A stretch of DNA of 64,000 nucleotides from Flavobacterium limnophilum (GTDB taxonomy: Bacteria; Bacteroidota; Bacteroidia; Flavobacteriales; Flavobacteriaceae), in the NCBI RefSeq assembly GCF_027111315.2, contig NZ_CP114289.2, positions 3,906,001 through 3,970,000 on the forward strand, given 5' to 3'. The notes beneath the pieces are model-generated. The model saw only the letters and a list, made by a program, of their open reading frames with translations, did no database searches and had not been told where the DNA came from. Of the stretch, positions 25,999 to 34,745 are shown piece after piece (within the stretch, counting starts at the first letter, position 1; each line of letters begins with the position of its first letter). The translations under genes and the position numbers were made by a program.

Positions 25999-27057
25999 AT
26001 GAAAAAATTAAAATCCCTTATTGTTTTTAGTTTTCTGCTTTTTGTCGGCACTTCGGTTTTGGCACAAAAAACCAAAGTTCCTAAAGAAAAAGATATGGGA
26101 GCATATCTAATGGTCTATTTTAAAGACAACACCCACGGTTTGTATATGGCCTTGAGCAAAGACGGTTACAGTTTTACCGATGTCAACAATGCCAAACCCA
26201 TCATAGCCGGTGATACGATTGCCGAACAAAAGGGAATTCGGGATCCATATATTTACCGAGCACCTGATGGAATGTTTTATTTGGCTTTGACCGATTTGCA
26301 TATTTATGCCCAAAAAGAAGGTTATCGCACAACCGAATGGGAACGCGACGGCAAGCAATACGGCTGGGGAAACAACCGTGGATTGGTGTTGATGAAATCG
26401 CCCGATTTGATTCATTGGTCACATTGCATACTCCGTGTGGACGAGGCTTTCCCGGAATTGGCAGACATTGGTTGCGCATGGGCTCCAGAATTGGTCTATG
26501 ACGACAAAAAGCAAAAAACGATGATTTACTTTACGATGCGTTTTGGCGCAGGTGTAAACAAAGTCTATTATGCTTATATGAACAAGGATTTTACGAAAAT
26601 GGAAACCCTTCCAAAATCTATTTTTGAATATCCAGAAGGTAAAGAATACATCGATGCCGATATTACAAAGATTGGTAACAAATATCACATGCTTTTTGCC
26701 TCGCACAATGGAGGCGCACATATTGAGCAAGCCATTTCTGATTCTATAAATACCAATTATCAATTAGACCCAAAACGTGTTGATCCTGAAAAAGTAGGTT
26801 GCGAAGCGCCAACCATTTTCAAAAGAATTGGCGAGAATAAATGGGTGTTGATTTATGATATTTACCGCATCGACCCGCATAATTTTGGGTTTAGCGAAAC
26901 TTCCGATTTTGTCAACTTTACAAACTTGGGACACTTTAACGAAGGTGTTATGAAAACCACCAATTTTTCTGTACCCAAACATCCAGCGGTAATACAAATC
27001 ACGAAAAAAGAAGCCCAAAAATTGGCTAAAAAGTGGAACTGCAAAATAAAATTTTAA
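25999..27057 (+). CDS. GH43-type glycosidase (arabinofuranosidase/xylosidase-like), first of three
   Basis: This 352-residue protein has signal MKKLKSLIVFSFLLFVGTSV ending LAQ. Five-bladed propeller features of the GH43/GH62 clan are visible: KGIRDPYIYRAP with candidate catalytic D82, SPDLIHWSHC, CAWAPELVYDDKKQ, YIDADITKIGNKYHMLFASH and GCEAPTIF (possible acid Glu). The length suits a single-domain enzyme. It is one of three GH43-like genes in the run from 25999 to 31975 beside GH127 and GH51, so an arabinan- or arabinogalactan-trimming role is likely. Exact linkage is not readable. Confidence 0.82.
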   Translation: MKKLKSLIVFSFLLFVGTSVLAQKTKVPKEKDMGAYLMVYFKDNTHGLYMALSKDGYSFTDVNNAKPIIAGDTIAEQKGIRDPYIYRAPDGMFYLALTDLHIYAQKEGYRTTEWERDGKQYGWGNNRGLVLMKSPDLIHWSHCILRVDEAFPELADIGCAWAPELVYDDKKQKTMIYFTMRFGAGVNKVYYAYMNKDFTKMETLPKSIFEYPEGKEYIDADITKIGNKYHMLFASHNGGAHIEQAISDSINTNYQLDPKRVDPEKVGCEAPTIFKRIGENKWVLIYDIYRIDPHNFGFSETSDFVNFTNLGHFNEGVMKTTNFSVPKHPAVIQITKKEAQKLAKKWNCKIKF

Positions 27058-27082
27058 AAATCCATTCAAACTAACCATTTTT

Positions 27083-27215
27083 TTGAATTGCCTCCAGCTT
27101 TAGCTGGAGGAAAGGGATTAAATAAAATTGGCTTTAGCCAAAACATTTTTTTTTTGACTAAAGCCAATAGATAGCATTATAATTTTTTTCTCCAGCTAAA
27201 ACTGGAGGCAATTAA
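27083..27215. repeat. Compound palindromic intergenic repeat, copy B
   Basis: It begins with the same 28 bases as copy A (TTGAATTGCCTCCAGC through GCTGGAGG, 27083-27110). The middle dyad is TTGGCTTTAGCC against CTAAAGCCAA, and the right arm is CTCCAGCTAAAACTGGAGGC to 27213. Copy A is at 10164-10301. It again lies between two codirectional glycosidase genes. Confidence 0.8.
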
Positions 27216-27259
27216 TCTTTTGAAAACAGAATGACGGAATAATTATAATTTTAAAAAAC

Positions 27260-29632
27260 ATGACACCCACAAGTATTCAAAAATCACTTTGCTTCGGATT
27301 GATATTCCTTTTAAGTAGTACAATTTTCGGACAGTCTGCTAAATTGGAAAGTTTCCCGTTATCCTCCGTTCGCTTGCTCGAAAGTCCGTTCAAAGCGGCG
27401 CAACAAACGGATTTGAAATATATTTTATCCCTTGATGCCGACCGATTATTGGCTCCCTATTTCAAGGAAGCAGGATTGGAAACCAAGGCCATAAACTATC
27501 CCAATTGGGAAAATACCGGTTTAGACGGTCATATTGGCGGGCATTATCTTTCGGCTTTGTCCGAGATGTATGCCGCAACGGGAAACCAGCAAATCAAGGA
27601 AAGATTGGATTATATGCTCGATGGTCTCGAAAAATGCCAACAGAAAAACGGGAACGGCTATATTGGCGGTGTTCCCGGAAGTAAAGTCTTGTGGGAAGAT
27701 ATTTCCAAAGGAAAAATCGATGCCGGAAGTTTTTCATTGAATGGAAAATGGGTTCCTTGGTACAACATCCATAAAGTATATGCCGGATTGGTGGATGCTT
27801 ACATTTTGACCAAAAATGAAAAAGCCAAAAAAATGCTCATCCAACTTTCGGATTGGTGTTTGACGCTTACCGCAAATTTATCCGATAAACAAATTCAAGA
27901 AATCTTGCGCAGCGAACACGGCGGAATGAATGAAGTTTTTGCCGACGTGGCAGGGATTACAGGCGATAAAAAATATTTGACTTTGGCCCAAAAATTCTCC
28001 CACAAAGTTATTTTGGATCCGCTTTTGGAAAATAAAGATGTTCTAAACGGAATGCACGCCAATACCCAAATCCCTAAAGTAATCGGTTTTATGCGTGTTG
28101 CCGAAGTTTCAGGAGATAAGGATTGGGCGAATGCCGCCAACTTTTTTTGGAATACTGTCGTGAATAACCGAACCATTTCAATAGGAGGAAATAGCGTGCG
28201 GGAACACTTTAATCCTTCTACCGATTTTTCCTCAATGTTGGAATCCAGAGAAGGTCCAGAAACCTGCAATAGCTATAATATGCTGAAGTTAAGCAAGCAT
28301 TTATTTCTTGCCGATCCTTCGTCAAAATATATGGATTATTACGAGCGCACGACTTACAACCATATCCTGTCGTCCCAACATCCCGATGGTGGTTTTGTAT
28401 ATTTCACGCCCATTCGCCCACGTCATTATAGAGTGTATTCGGAAGCGCAACAATCTTTTTGGTGTTGTGTGGGTTCGGGTCTGGAAAATCACGGAAAATA
28501 TGGCGAACTTATTTATGCCCACGACAAGCAAAATCTGTATGTGAACCTTTTTATTCCTTCGATCCTGAATTGGAAAGAAAAAGGAATCACGCTTACGCAA
28601 AATACCAAGTTCCCGTTTGAAGAACAATCTTCCATCACGCTGACATTAAAAAAACCACGGCAATTTGCCATTAAATTCCGTTACCCTTCTTGGGTGGAAG
28701 AAGGCAAAATGAAAATCAAGGTCAACAACAAGGAAATTAGTTTTGCAAAAGACCTGAATTCCTATGTTTCCATTGAACGAAAATGGAAAACAGGCGACGT
28801 GATTTCGATAATTTTACCAATGCAAAACAAAACCGAACAACTTCCCGACAAATCAGATTGGGTTTCTTTTGTTCACGGCCCAATCGTGTTGGCAGCCATT
28901 ACCGACACCACGGATTTAAAAGGATTAATAGCCGATGACAGCCGAATGGGGCACATTGCCAGCGGAGCAATTTACCCCATTGAAGACGCTCCTTTGTTGG
29001 TTTCCAACAACTCGAATTTGGCTTCATCATTAAAATTGGTAGAGAATAAACCGGTTACTTTTTCGGCTTCGGATATCATTTATCAGGAGAAATACAAAAA
29101 CCTGCGATTGGTTCCGTTTTTCCAAATTCACGATGCGAGATACATGATTTATTGGCCTTATACAACCAAAGAAAAATTGCCAGAAATTCAAAAAGCGATG
29201 AAAGAAAGAGAAGAAGCGCAAATGAAATTGGAAGCAATTACTATTGATTTGGTTACTGCCGGCGAACAACAACCGGAATCCGACCATAATTTCAAAGGCG
29301 AAAAAACCGATACCGGAATGTTTAAAGAACGTCATTACCGAAACGGAAAAGGTTCGTTCAGTTATGATTTGAAAAACACTCTTTTAGAAGCTCATAAATT
29401 GCGCGTCACCTATTTTGGTGCCGACAAGAATAAAAATTTCGACATTTATGTCAATGAAGTTTTGGTAGCAACCCTAAATATGGACGGATCTGAAGGAAAT
29501 CAATTTATTGACAAGATAATCGAACTTCCTGCAGCGATTCTTGATGGAAAACCTAAAATTTTGCAAGTACAATTTAAGGCAAAACCCAATTCGAGTATTA
29601 CGGGAATTTATGAGGTACGATTGTTGAGGTAG
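27260..29632 (+). CDS. GH127 beta-L-arabinofuranosidase-like enzyme (DUF1680 type)
   Basis: This 790-residue protein has signal peptide SLCFGLIFLLSSTIFGQ. An all-helical (alpha/alpha)6 barrel carries GLDGHIGGHYLSALSEMYA, NGYIGGVPGS, VPWYNIHKVYAGL and HGGMNEVFADVAGITG. The zinc/cysteine site of GH127 is complete: E334 and C336 in REGPETCNSYN, and C402-C403 in FWCCVGSG. These correspond to Glu338, Cys340, Cys417 and Cys418 of the Bifidobacterium HypBA1 enzyme, whose nucleophile is Cys417. C-terminal beta domains (GSFSYDLKNTLLEAHKLRV onward) resemble a DUF6805-type extension. GH127 enzymes release beta-L-arabinofuranose, as found in extensins and some pectic structures. Confidence 0.92.
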   Translation: MTPTSIQKSLCFGLIFLLSSTIFGQSAKLESFPLSSVRLLESPFKAAQQTDLKYILSLDADRLLAPYFKEAGLETKAINYPNWENTGLDGHIGGHYLSALSEMYAATGNQQIKERLDYMLDGLEKCQQKNGNGYIGGVPGSKVLWEDISKGKIDAGSFSLNGKWVPWYNIHKVYAGLVDAYILTKNEKAKKMLIQLSDWCLTLTANLSDKQIQEILRSEHGGMNEVFADVAGITGDKKYLTLAQKFSHKVILDPLLENKDVLNGMHANTQIPKVIGFMRVAEVSGDKDWANAANFFWNTVVNNRTISIGGNSVREHFNPSTDFSSMLESREGPETCNSYNMLKLSKHLFLADPSSKYMDYYERTTYNHILSSQHPDGGFVYFTPIRPRHYRVYSEAQQSFWCCVGSGLENHGKYGELIYAHDKQNLYVNLFIPSILNWKEKGITLTQNTKFPFEEQSSITLTLKKPRQFAIKFRYPSWVEEGKMKIKVNNKEISFAKDLNSYVSIERKWKTGDVISIILPMQNKTEQLPDKSDWVSFVHGPIVLAAITDTTDLKGLIADDSRMGHIASGAIYPIEDAPLLVSNNSNLASSLKLVENKPVTFSASDIIYQEKYKNLRLVPFFQIHDARYMIYWPYTTKEKLPEIQKAMKEREEAQMKLEAITIDLVTAGEQQPESDHNFKGEKTDTGMFKERHYRNGKGSFSYDLKNTLLEAHKLRVTYFGADKNKNFDIYVNEVLVATLNMDGSEGNQFIDKIIELPAAILDGKPKILQVQFKAKPNSSITGIYEVRLLR

Positions 29633-29645
29633 GATTAAAATTGTT

Positions 29646-29675
29646 ATTTCAACCCTGACAGGGTTGAAATTTTTA
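29646..29675. terminator. Hairpin between GH127 and GH43 genes (terminator or REP-like)
   Basis: ATTTCAACCCTG and CAGGGTTGAAAT pair perfectly around one base, then TTTTT follows. A related AACCCTG/CAGGGTT hairpin is found at 57974-57998 between sufA and sufB, so this may be a dispersed palindrome. It could attenuate transcription between the two genes. Confidence 0.5.
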
Positions 29676-29689
29676 AAAAAGTACAAAAA

Positions 29690-31006
29690 ATGACAAACAT
29701 AAAAACCAGCTTTTTTTGCGTTCTAATATTCATTCTTTTGACGTCAACGGCAGCTTTTGCTCAAAACACTAATAAAGACAAAGTAGCTTCCGATGCAAAA
29801 GCAGTAAACATTCCCGAAGGCTATTCCAAAAATCTGCATTGGAATTTGTTGCTCGATTCCATTGGTTCGAATGGCTCGACCATTAATTGGAAATCCAGTA
29901 AACCAGAATACATTTCAAACGACGGAAAACTATTGAAGCGCTCTCCTCGAAAAGCCAAAAAAATCAAGGTGACAATGACCGCCACAGTTACAGCAGGAAC
30001 GGCAAAAACCAAAAAAGCATTTGATATTTTGGTGGCTTATCCCGACCAAGAATTGCAAGGTTATTTGTTTACCTATTTCGAAGGTTCAGGCCCAAGAACA
30101 AGCGACGAGCAAATCCGCTTTGGGGCCAGTGTCGATGCGGTCAATTGGTTTGCGTTGAACAATAACCAACCTATTATTGATTCTGAAAAAATATCGGGAA
30201 CAGGCGGAATTCGGGATCCCCATATTTTGAGGGGCGAGGACGAAAAAAGTTTTTACATGGTCGCCACCGATATGAATACCGCAAAAAATGGCTGGGCACA
30301 CAATCCCGGAATCGTGATGCTGCAATCCGATAATTTGATTGATTGGAAGCATTCGTTTATTGACCTCGAAAAAAGTTATCCAGTCAAGTTTGCCAATATC
30401 CAATGGGTTTGGGCACCCCAGACTATTTATGATCCAGCTGCCGACAAGTATTTGGTTTATTTTACCGTTAAATACAAAGACGACTTGAAACTCGATTTTT
30501 ATTGTGCTTATGCCAACAAAGATTTCAGCGGTTTTGAAAGTGAACCGAAACTGATGTTCAGTCCCAAATACGGAGCTATAGACGGCGATATTATCTATAA
30601 AGACGGTACGTATCATTTCTTTTTCAAAGGAAATACCAAGGACGAAAACGGAAAAGAAACCAAAAACGGAATCCGTCAAGCCATTGGAAAAACGCTTCAA
30701 GGGTCTTGGACTGAAAATTTCAACTATTTGGATGCCTATTCCGACAAGAAAATCGTGGTTGAAGGTTCAAGTATTTTCAAATTGAATCAGTCCGATTCTT
30801 ATGTATTGATGTATGATTTATATACCAATCACCGATACGAATTTCAACGAACCAAAGATTTATACCAGTTCACGCCAACACCCGAATCGTTTACCAAAAA
30901 TTTCTATCCCCGTCACGGAAGCGTAATTGGAATAACGGTGGAAGAAGCCAAACGCCTTAACGAAAAATGGGGCGGCGTTCCGGAAAATTTATTGAAAACC
31001 AAATAA
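29690..31006 (+). CDS. GH43-type glycosidase with N-terminal Ig-like domain, second of three
   Basis: This 438-residue protein has a signal peptide ending AAFAQ. Residues ~30-125 form a bacterial Ig-like domain (STINWKSSKPEYISNDGKLL, KIKVTMTATVTAGTAKTKKA). The propeller then starts with YLFTYFEGSGPRTSDEQIRF. Candidate catalytic positions are the Asp in GIRDPHILR, the Asp in GAIDGDIIYKDG and the Glu in VVEGSSIFK. WVWAPQTIYDPAADKY is a typical blade motif. The Ig-like domain before a GH43 is known from arabinan- and xylan-active members. It lies 57 bp after GH127 and 18 bp before the next GH43. Confidence 0.82.
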   Translation: MTNIKTSFFCVLIFILLTSTAAFAQNTNKDKVASDAKAVNIPEGYSKNLHWNLLLDSIGSNGSTINWKSSKPEYISNDGKLLKRSPRKAKKIKVTMTATVTAGTAKTKKAFDILVAYPDQELQGYLFTYFEGSGPRTSDEQIRFGASVDAVNWFALNNNQPIIDSEKISGTGGIRDPHILRGEDEKSFYMVATDMNTAKNGWAHNPGIVMLQSDNLIDWKHSFIDLEKSYPVKFANIQWVWAPQTIYDPAADKYLVYFTVKYKDDLKLDFYCAYANKDFSGFESEPKLMFSPKYGAIDGDIIYKDGTYHFFFKGNTKDENGKETKNGIRQAIGKTLQGSWTENFNYLDAYSDKKIVVEGSSIFKLNQSDSYVLMYDLYTNHRYEFQRTKDLYQFTPTPESFTKNFYPRHGSVIGITVEEAKRLNEKWGGVPENLLKTK

Positions 31007-31024
31007 ACTTATAATTGAAATAAA

Positions 31025-31975
31025 ATGAAAAACATCTTTCTGATTCTAATAACGCTCTTGCTTTCTGCAAATTCTTATTCTCAAAAGGATACTTTGAACG
31101 CACCCAAAGCGGTGTTGCCAAATGTTTACGCCGATCCACATATTGCTGCTTTCGGCAAAAAATTCTACATTTATCCCACGACTGATGGTTCCGAAGGATG
31201 GAAATCCACGAGTTTTACTTGTTGGTCTTCCAAGGATTTGGTAAAATGGAATTACGAAAAAGTAATTCTGGATTTACCCAAAGACATCAGCTGGGCCAAA
31301 GAACGCGCTTGGGCTCCAGCGATAGCTTTCAAAAACGGGAAATATTATTATTATTTCTCGGCCGACGTAAATATTGGCGTGGCGGTTTCCGACAAACCAA
31401 CCGGGCCTTTCAAAGATGCGTTGGGAGTGCCGTTGGCCAAAAAAGGAATGCTCAAAGGACAAATGATTGACCCAATGGTTTTTGTGGACGATGATGGCTC
31501 GGCTTATTTGTACTTTGGTCAAGGCAATTGCAATATCGTAAAACTAAACGAGGATATGATTTCGTATGATGCCTCCAAAATTGTTTCCATCAAACCAAAA
31601 GGCTACAACGAAGGTTCCTTCGTGTTCAAAAGAAACGGAAAATATTACCTGATGTGGTCGGAGTTTGACACCCGTGATCCAAGATATTCAGTAGCTTATG
31701 CCACTTCCGATTCGCCTTTGGGGCCTTTTGCAAAAGCGGAAGGTTTCCCGGTTTTGAAAGGTAAAGGGATTGTAAAAGGTGCCGGACATCATTCGGTGGT
31801 GAAAGTTCCCGGCAAAGACGAATGGTACATTGCCTACCACCGTTTCAAGATCCCTGACGGAAATGGCTACAATCGCGAAACCTGTATTTCGCCAATGCGA
31901 TTTGACAAGGATGGAAATATTTTGCCGGTGGATGTTTTTGAAAAAGTGGAACCCGTAAAAATTAAAGGGAAGTAA
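31025..31975 (+). CDS. GH43 alpha-L-arabinofuranosidase/beta-xylosidase, third of three
   Basis: This 316-residue protein has signal MKNIFLILITLLLSANSYSQ. The three GH43 acidic residues stand out: base Asp in VYADPHIAAFG, modulator Asp in GQMIDPMVFVDDDGSAYLYFG and acid Glu in GYNEGSFVFKRNGKYYLMWS. The motif RAWAPAIAFKNGKYYYYFSA and the C-terminal AGHHSVVKVPGKDEWYIAYHR are typical of compact single-domain GH43 enzymes. It starts 18 bp after the previous GH43 and precedes GH51 by 33 bp, consistent with one operon for removing arabinose side chains. Confidence 0.88.
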   Translation: MKNIFLILITLLLSANSYSQKDTLNAPKAVLPNVYADPHIAAFGKKFYIYPTTDGSEGWKSTSFTCWSSKDLVKWNYEKVILDLPKDISWAKERAWAPAIAFKNGKYYYYFSADVNIGVAVSDKPTGPFKDALGVPLAKKGMLKGQMIDPMVFVDDDGSAYLYFGQGNCNIVKLNEDMISYDASKIVSIKPKGYNEGSFVFKRNGKYYLMWSEFDTRDPRYSVAYATSDSPLGPFAKAEGFPVLKGKGIVKGAGHHSVVKVPGKDEWYIAYHRFKIPDGNGYNRETCISPMRFDKDGNILPVDVFEKVEPVKIKGK

Positions 31976-32008
31976 TATAAAAATAAAGCTAATAAAAGAA
32001 TAAAAAAT

Positions 32009-33994
32009 ATGAAACACAATCTTATTTCTAAAATCACGCTGTGTGGTTTATTGTTTACCGGCCTTTTTGCCAATGCCCAAAAGACCACATTGGAAGTTGA
32101 CGTTGCCAAAACCGTTACCAAAATCCAGCCAACGATGTTCGGTCTGTTTTTTGAAGACATCAATTTTGCTGCCGATGGAGGATTGTATGCCGAAATGGTT
32201 AAAAACCGTTCTTTCGAATTTGAAAAACCGTTGATGGGATGGGAACAACCCAATACCAAAAGACTTTCTTTGAACAAGCAATCGGGTTATGCAACACCCA
32301 TTACTATATTGGAGAATAAAACCAATCCTAATTTTTGCAGGGTTTTGGTTAATGACGACAAAGGATATGCCATCATCAACGAAGGATTCAGGGGAATGGG
32401 AGTCAAAAAAGATGCGAAATACAATCTTTCGTTGAAGGCAGCCAATTACGAGGGCGCCATCAAAAAAATAATTATCCAATTTATCGACAAAGACAAAAAA
32501 GTGTTGGGAGAAACCAGCATCATTCCCACATCGAACGATTGGAAATCCTATTCCACACAATTCACGGCGACTCAAACCGAAGCCAAAGCCAATCTTAAAA
32601 TCACTTTCGAAGGAACGGGAACCATCGACTTGGACATGATTTCCTTGTTTCCGGAAGACACTTGGAAGAACAGAAAAAACGGCTTGCGCAAAGATTTAGT
32701 CCAGCTTTTGTATGACATGAAACCGGGGTTTTTGCGTTTTCCGGGCGGTTGCATTGTTGAAGGAAGAACATTGGCAGACCGTTACCAATGGAAAAATTCG
32801 GTGGGAGCCATCGAGAATAGAAAAACGATGATTAATCGTTGGAATATGGAGTTTCCCAAAAAACAAGCACCAGATTATTTCCAAAGTTTTGGATTGGGAT
32901 TTTTCGAGTATTTCCAACTTTCAGAAGACATTGGCGCAGCAGCCTTGCCGGTGTTGAGTTGTGGAATGGCTTGCCAATACAACACGGGTGAATTAACACC
33001 AATTGACGAATTAGATCCTTACGTACAAGATGCTTTGGACTTGATTGAATTTGCCAACGGATCGGAAGCGACGCCTTGGGGAAAACTTCGTTCGGATATG
33101 GGACATCCAAAACCGTTCAACCTGAAATACATTGGTGTTGGAAACGAGCAATGGGGGCCTGATTACATCGAAAGGTATAAAGTTTTTGAAAAAGCCATTA
33201 AAGCAAAATATCCAAAAATCATCATCGTTTCCGGAAGTGGCCCTTCGCCGGACGGAGAATATTTTGAATATGGAATGCAGGAACTCAAAAAGTTGAACGC
33301 CGAATTGGTGGACGAACATTATTATAAAAGTCCACAATGGTTCAGGGACAATGCCACGCGTTATGACAACTACGACCGAAAAGGACCTAAAGTATTCGCA
33401 GGGGAATATGCTGCCCAAAGCACAACAGCTGGTAATACATACAACACCAACACTTGGGAATGTGCTTTCTCTGAAGCCGCTTTCATGACCGGATTGGAAA
33501 GAAATGCCGAAGTGGTTCATCTAACTTCTTATGCTCCATTGATGGCACACGAAGAAGCTTGGCAATGGTCGCCCGACATGATTTGGTTCAACAATTTGGA
33601 AGCTTATGGTTCGGCTAATTATCAGGTGCAAAAGTTGTTTGCGCTTAATAAGGGAACCGATTTGTTGAACATTACCAAAGAAGGAAAACCGCTAACAGGA
33701 CAAAATAATCTCTATGCTTCGGCCGTTAAAGATGCCAATACCAAGGAAATCATTGTAAAATTGGTCAACACGGCAGCAACACCACAAGAAGTTTCGGTTG
33801 ATTTGAAAGGAAGTAAATTAGAGTCCAAAGGAACCGCAATAACACTTGTCAGTGCGAATTTAACTGACGAAAACTCTTTTGCCGCTCCGGTAAAAATAAG
33901 CCCGACAACAAGCGAATATAAATTGAAAGGCGACAAAGCACCAATGAGTTTGCCAGCTTATTCCGTTACCGTTTTGAAGTTGAAACTGAAATAA
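32009..33994 (+). CDS. GH51 alpha-L-arabinofuranosidase with CBM4-like domain
   Basis: This 661-residue protein has signal MKHNLISKITLCGLLFTGLF ending ANAQ. It opens with the GH51 start MFGLFFEDINFAADGGLYAEMVKNRSFEF. An inserted beta-sandwich at ~70-215 resembles CBM4_9 (YNLSLKAANYEGAIKK, TIDLDMISLFPEDTWK). The barrel follows: FLRFPGGCIVEG, acid/base E380 in GVGNEQWGPDY, VDEHYYKSP and nucleophile E466 in VFAGEYAAQS. A C-terminal beta domain ends the protein. Such enzymes release terminal alpha-L-arabinofuranose from arabinan, arabinogalactan or arabinoxylan. It is the last PUL gene, and a terminator follows. Confidence 0.93.
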   Translation: MKHNLISKITLCGLLFTGLFANAQKTTLEVDVAKTVTKIQPTMFGLFFEDINFAADGGLYAEMVKNRSFEFEKPLMGWEQPNTKRLSLNKQSGYATPITILENKTNPNFCRVLVNDDKGYAIINEGFRGMGVKKDAKYNLSLKAANYEGAIKKIIIQFIDKDKKVLGETSIIPTSNDWKSYSTQFTATQTEAKANLKITFEGTGTIDLDMISLFPEDTWKNRKNGLRKDLVQLLYDMKPGFLRFPGGCIVEGRTLADRYQWKNSVGAIENRKTMINRWNMEFPKKQAPDYFQSFGLGFFEYFQLSEDIGAAALPVLSCGMACQYNTGELTPIDELDPYVQDALDLIEFANGSEATPWGKLRSDMGHPKPFNLKYIGVGNEQWGPDYIERYKVFEKAIKAKYPKIIIVSGSGPSPDGEYFEYGMQELKKLNAELVDEHYYKSPQWFRDNATRYDNYDRKGPKVFAGEYAAQSTTAGNTYNTNTWECAFSEAAFMTGLERNAEVVHLTSYAPLMAHEEAWQWSPDMIWFNNLEAYGSANYQVQKLFALNKGTDLLNITKEGKPLTGQNNLYASAVKDANTKEIIVKLVNTAATPQEVSVDLKGSKLESKGTAITLVSANLTDENSFAAPVKISPTTSEYKLKGDKAPMSLPAYSVTVLKLKLK

Positions 33995-34022
33995 TAGTCA
34001 CGAATATTTTGTAATACAAAGG

Positions 34023-34051
34023 AAAGGCCGTCAGAAATGATGGCCTTTTTG
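34023..34051 (+). terminator. Terminator closing the PUL
   Basis: AAGGCCGTCA (plus strand) pairs with TGATGGCCTT through a GAAA tetraloop with one G-T pair, followed by T. It lies 29 bp after the GH51 stop codon. A near copy on the other strand is at 35773-35801. Confidence 0.8.
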
Positions 34052-34086
34052 TTTCCTAAACAGTTCCAGACAACCTAGGCTTTAAA

Positions 34087-34650
34087 TTAAACTCTTAACA
34101 ATCCACGGAATCCCCTGGCAGCATAATAAGATTCCGCACCGTTGTGATACACGAAAACAGTGCCATAACGAAAATCCGTAAAAATGGCGCCACCCAGTTT
34201 TCTAATATCGGCAGGAGTTTTTATCCAACTAGATGTTTTGGAGTCGAAATTGCCCAGTTGCTGCAATTCTCGGTATTGTTCTTCCGTTAAAAGTTCAATA
34301 CCCATTTCAGATGCCATTGCAACAGCACTGTTTTTTGGTTTATTTTCTTTTCTTGCCTCCAATGCTTCGTGGTCATAACAAACGCTTCTGCGGTCTTTGG
34401 GACTTTCTGCCGAACAATCATAAAAAAGGTATTCGTTCGTGTTGGTGTCATAACCTGCAACATCGGGTTCGCCGCCCGTTCTTTCCATTTCATTTAGCGA
34501 CCACAGTTTCTCGGGATTGGCTTCGAGCTTTGCTTGTATTTTAGCCCATTCAAGGTTTTTGTGGCGGTTTTTGTTTTTGTCAAAACGTTCTTTCAGAACG
34601 CTGATTAGTGTTGAGCGTTGTTCTGGGGACAAATGTTTTTTGTTTTCCAT
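34087..34650 (-). CDS. DUF4256-family protein of unknown function
   Basis: This is a 187-residue soluble protein. The C-terminal block TPADIRKLGGAIFTDFRYG, then VFVYHNGAESYYAARGFRG, matches my memory of the DUF4256 family, as does the central TGGEPDVAGYDTNTNEYLFYDCSAESPKDRRS. There is no signal peptide or membrane segment. The reaction is unknown. It lies convergent to the PUL and in the same direction as the Fic gene, 95 bp downstream of it, and may be in the same unit. Confidence 0.75.
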   Translation of the reverse strand: MENKKHLSPEQRSTLISVLKERFDKNKNRHKNLEWAKIQAKLEANPEKLWSLNEMERTGGEPDVAGYDTNTNEYLFYDCSAESPKDRRSVCYDHEALEARKENKPKNSAVAMASEMGIELLTEEQYRELQQLGNFDSKTSSWIKTPADIRKLGGAIFTDFRYGTVFVYHNGAESYYAARGFRGLLRV

Positions 34651-34745
34651 TGTCGTAAGTGTTTGTTTTGGCTTTGCTATTTATTTTGTTCCAAACAAAA
34701 ATAGGTAAAATCAAGACGGAAAGGAAGTTGTTACAAGTGTGAAAA

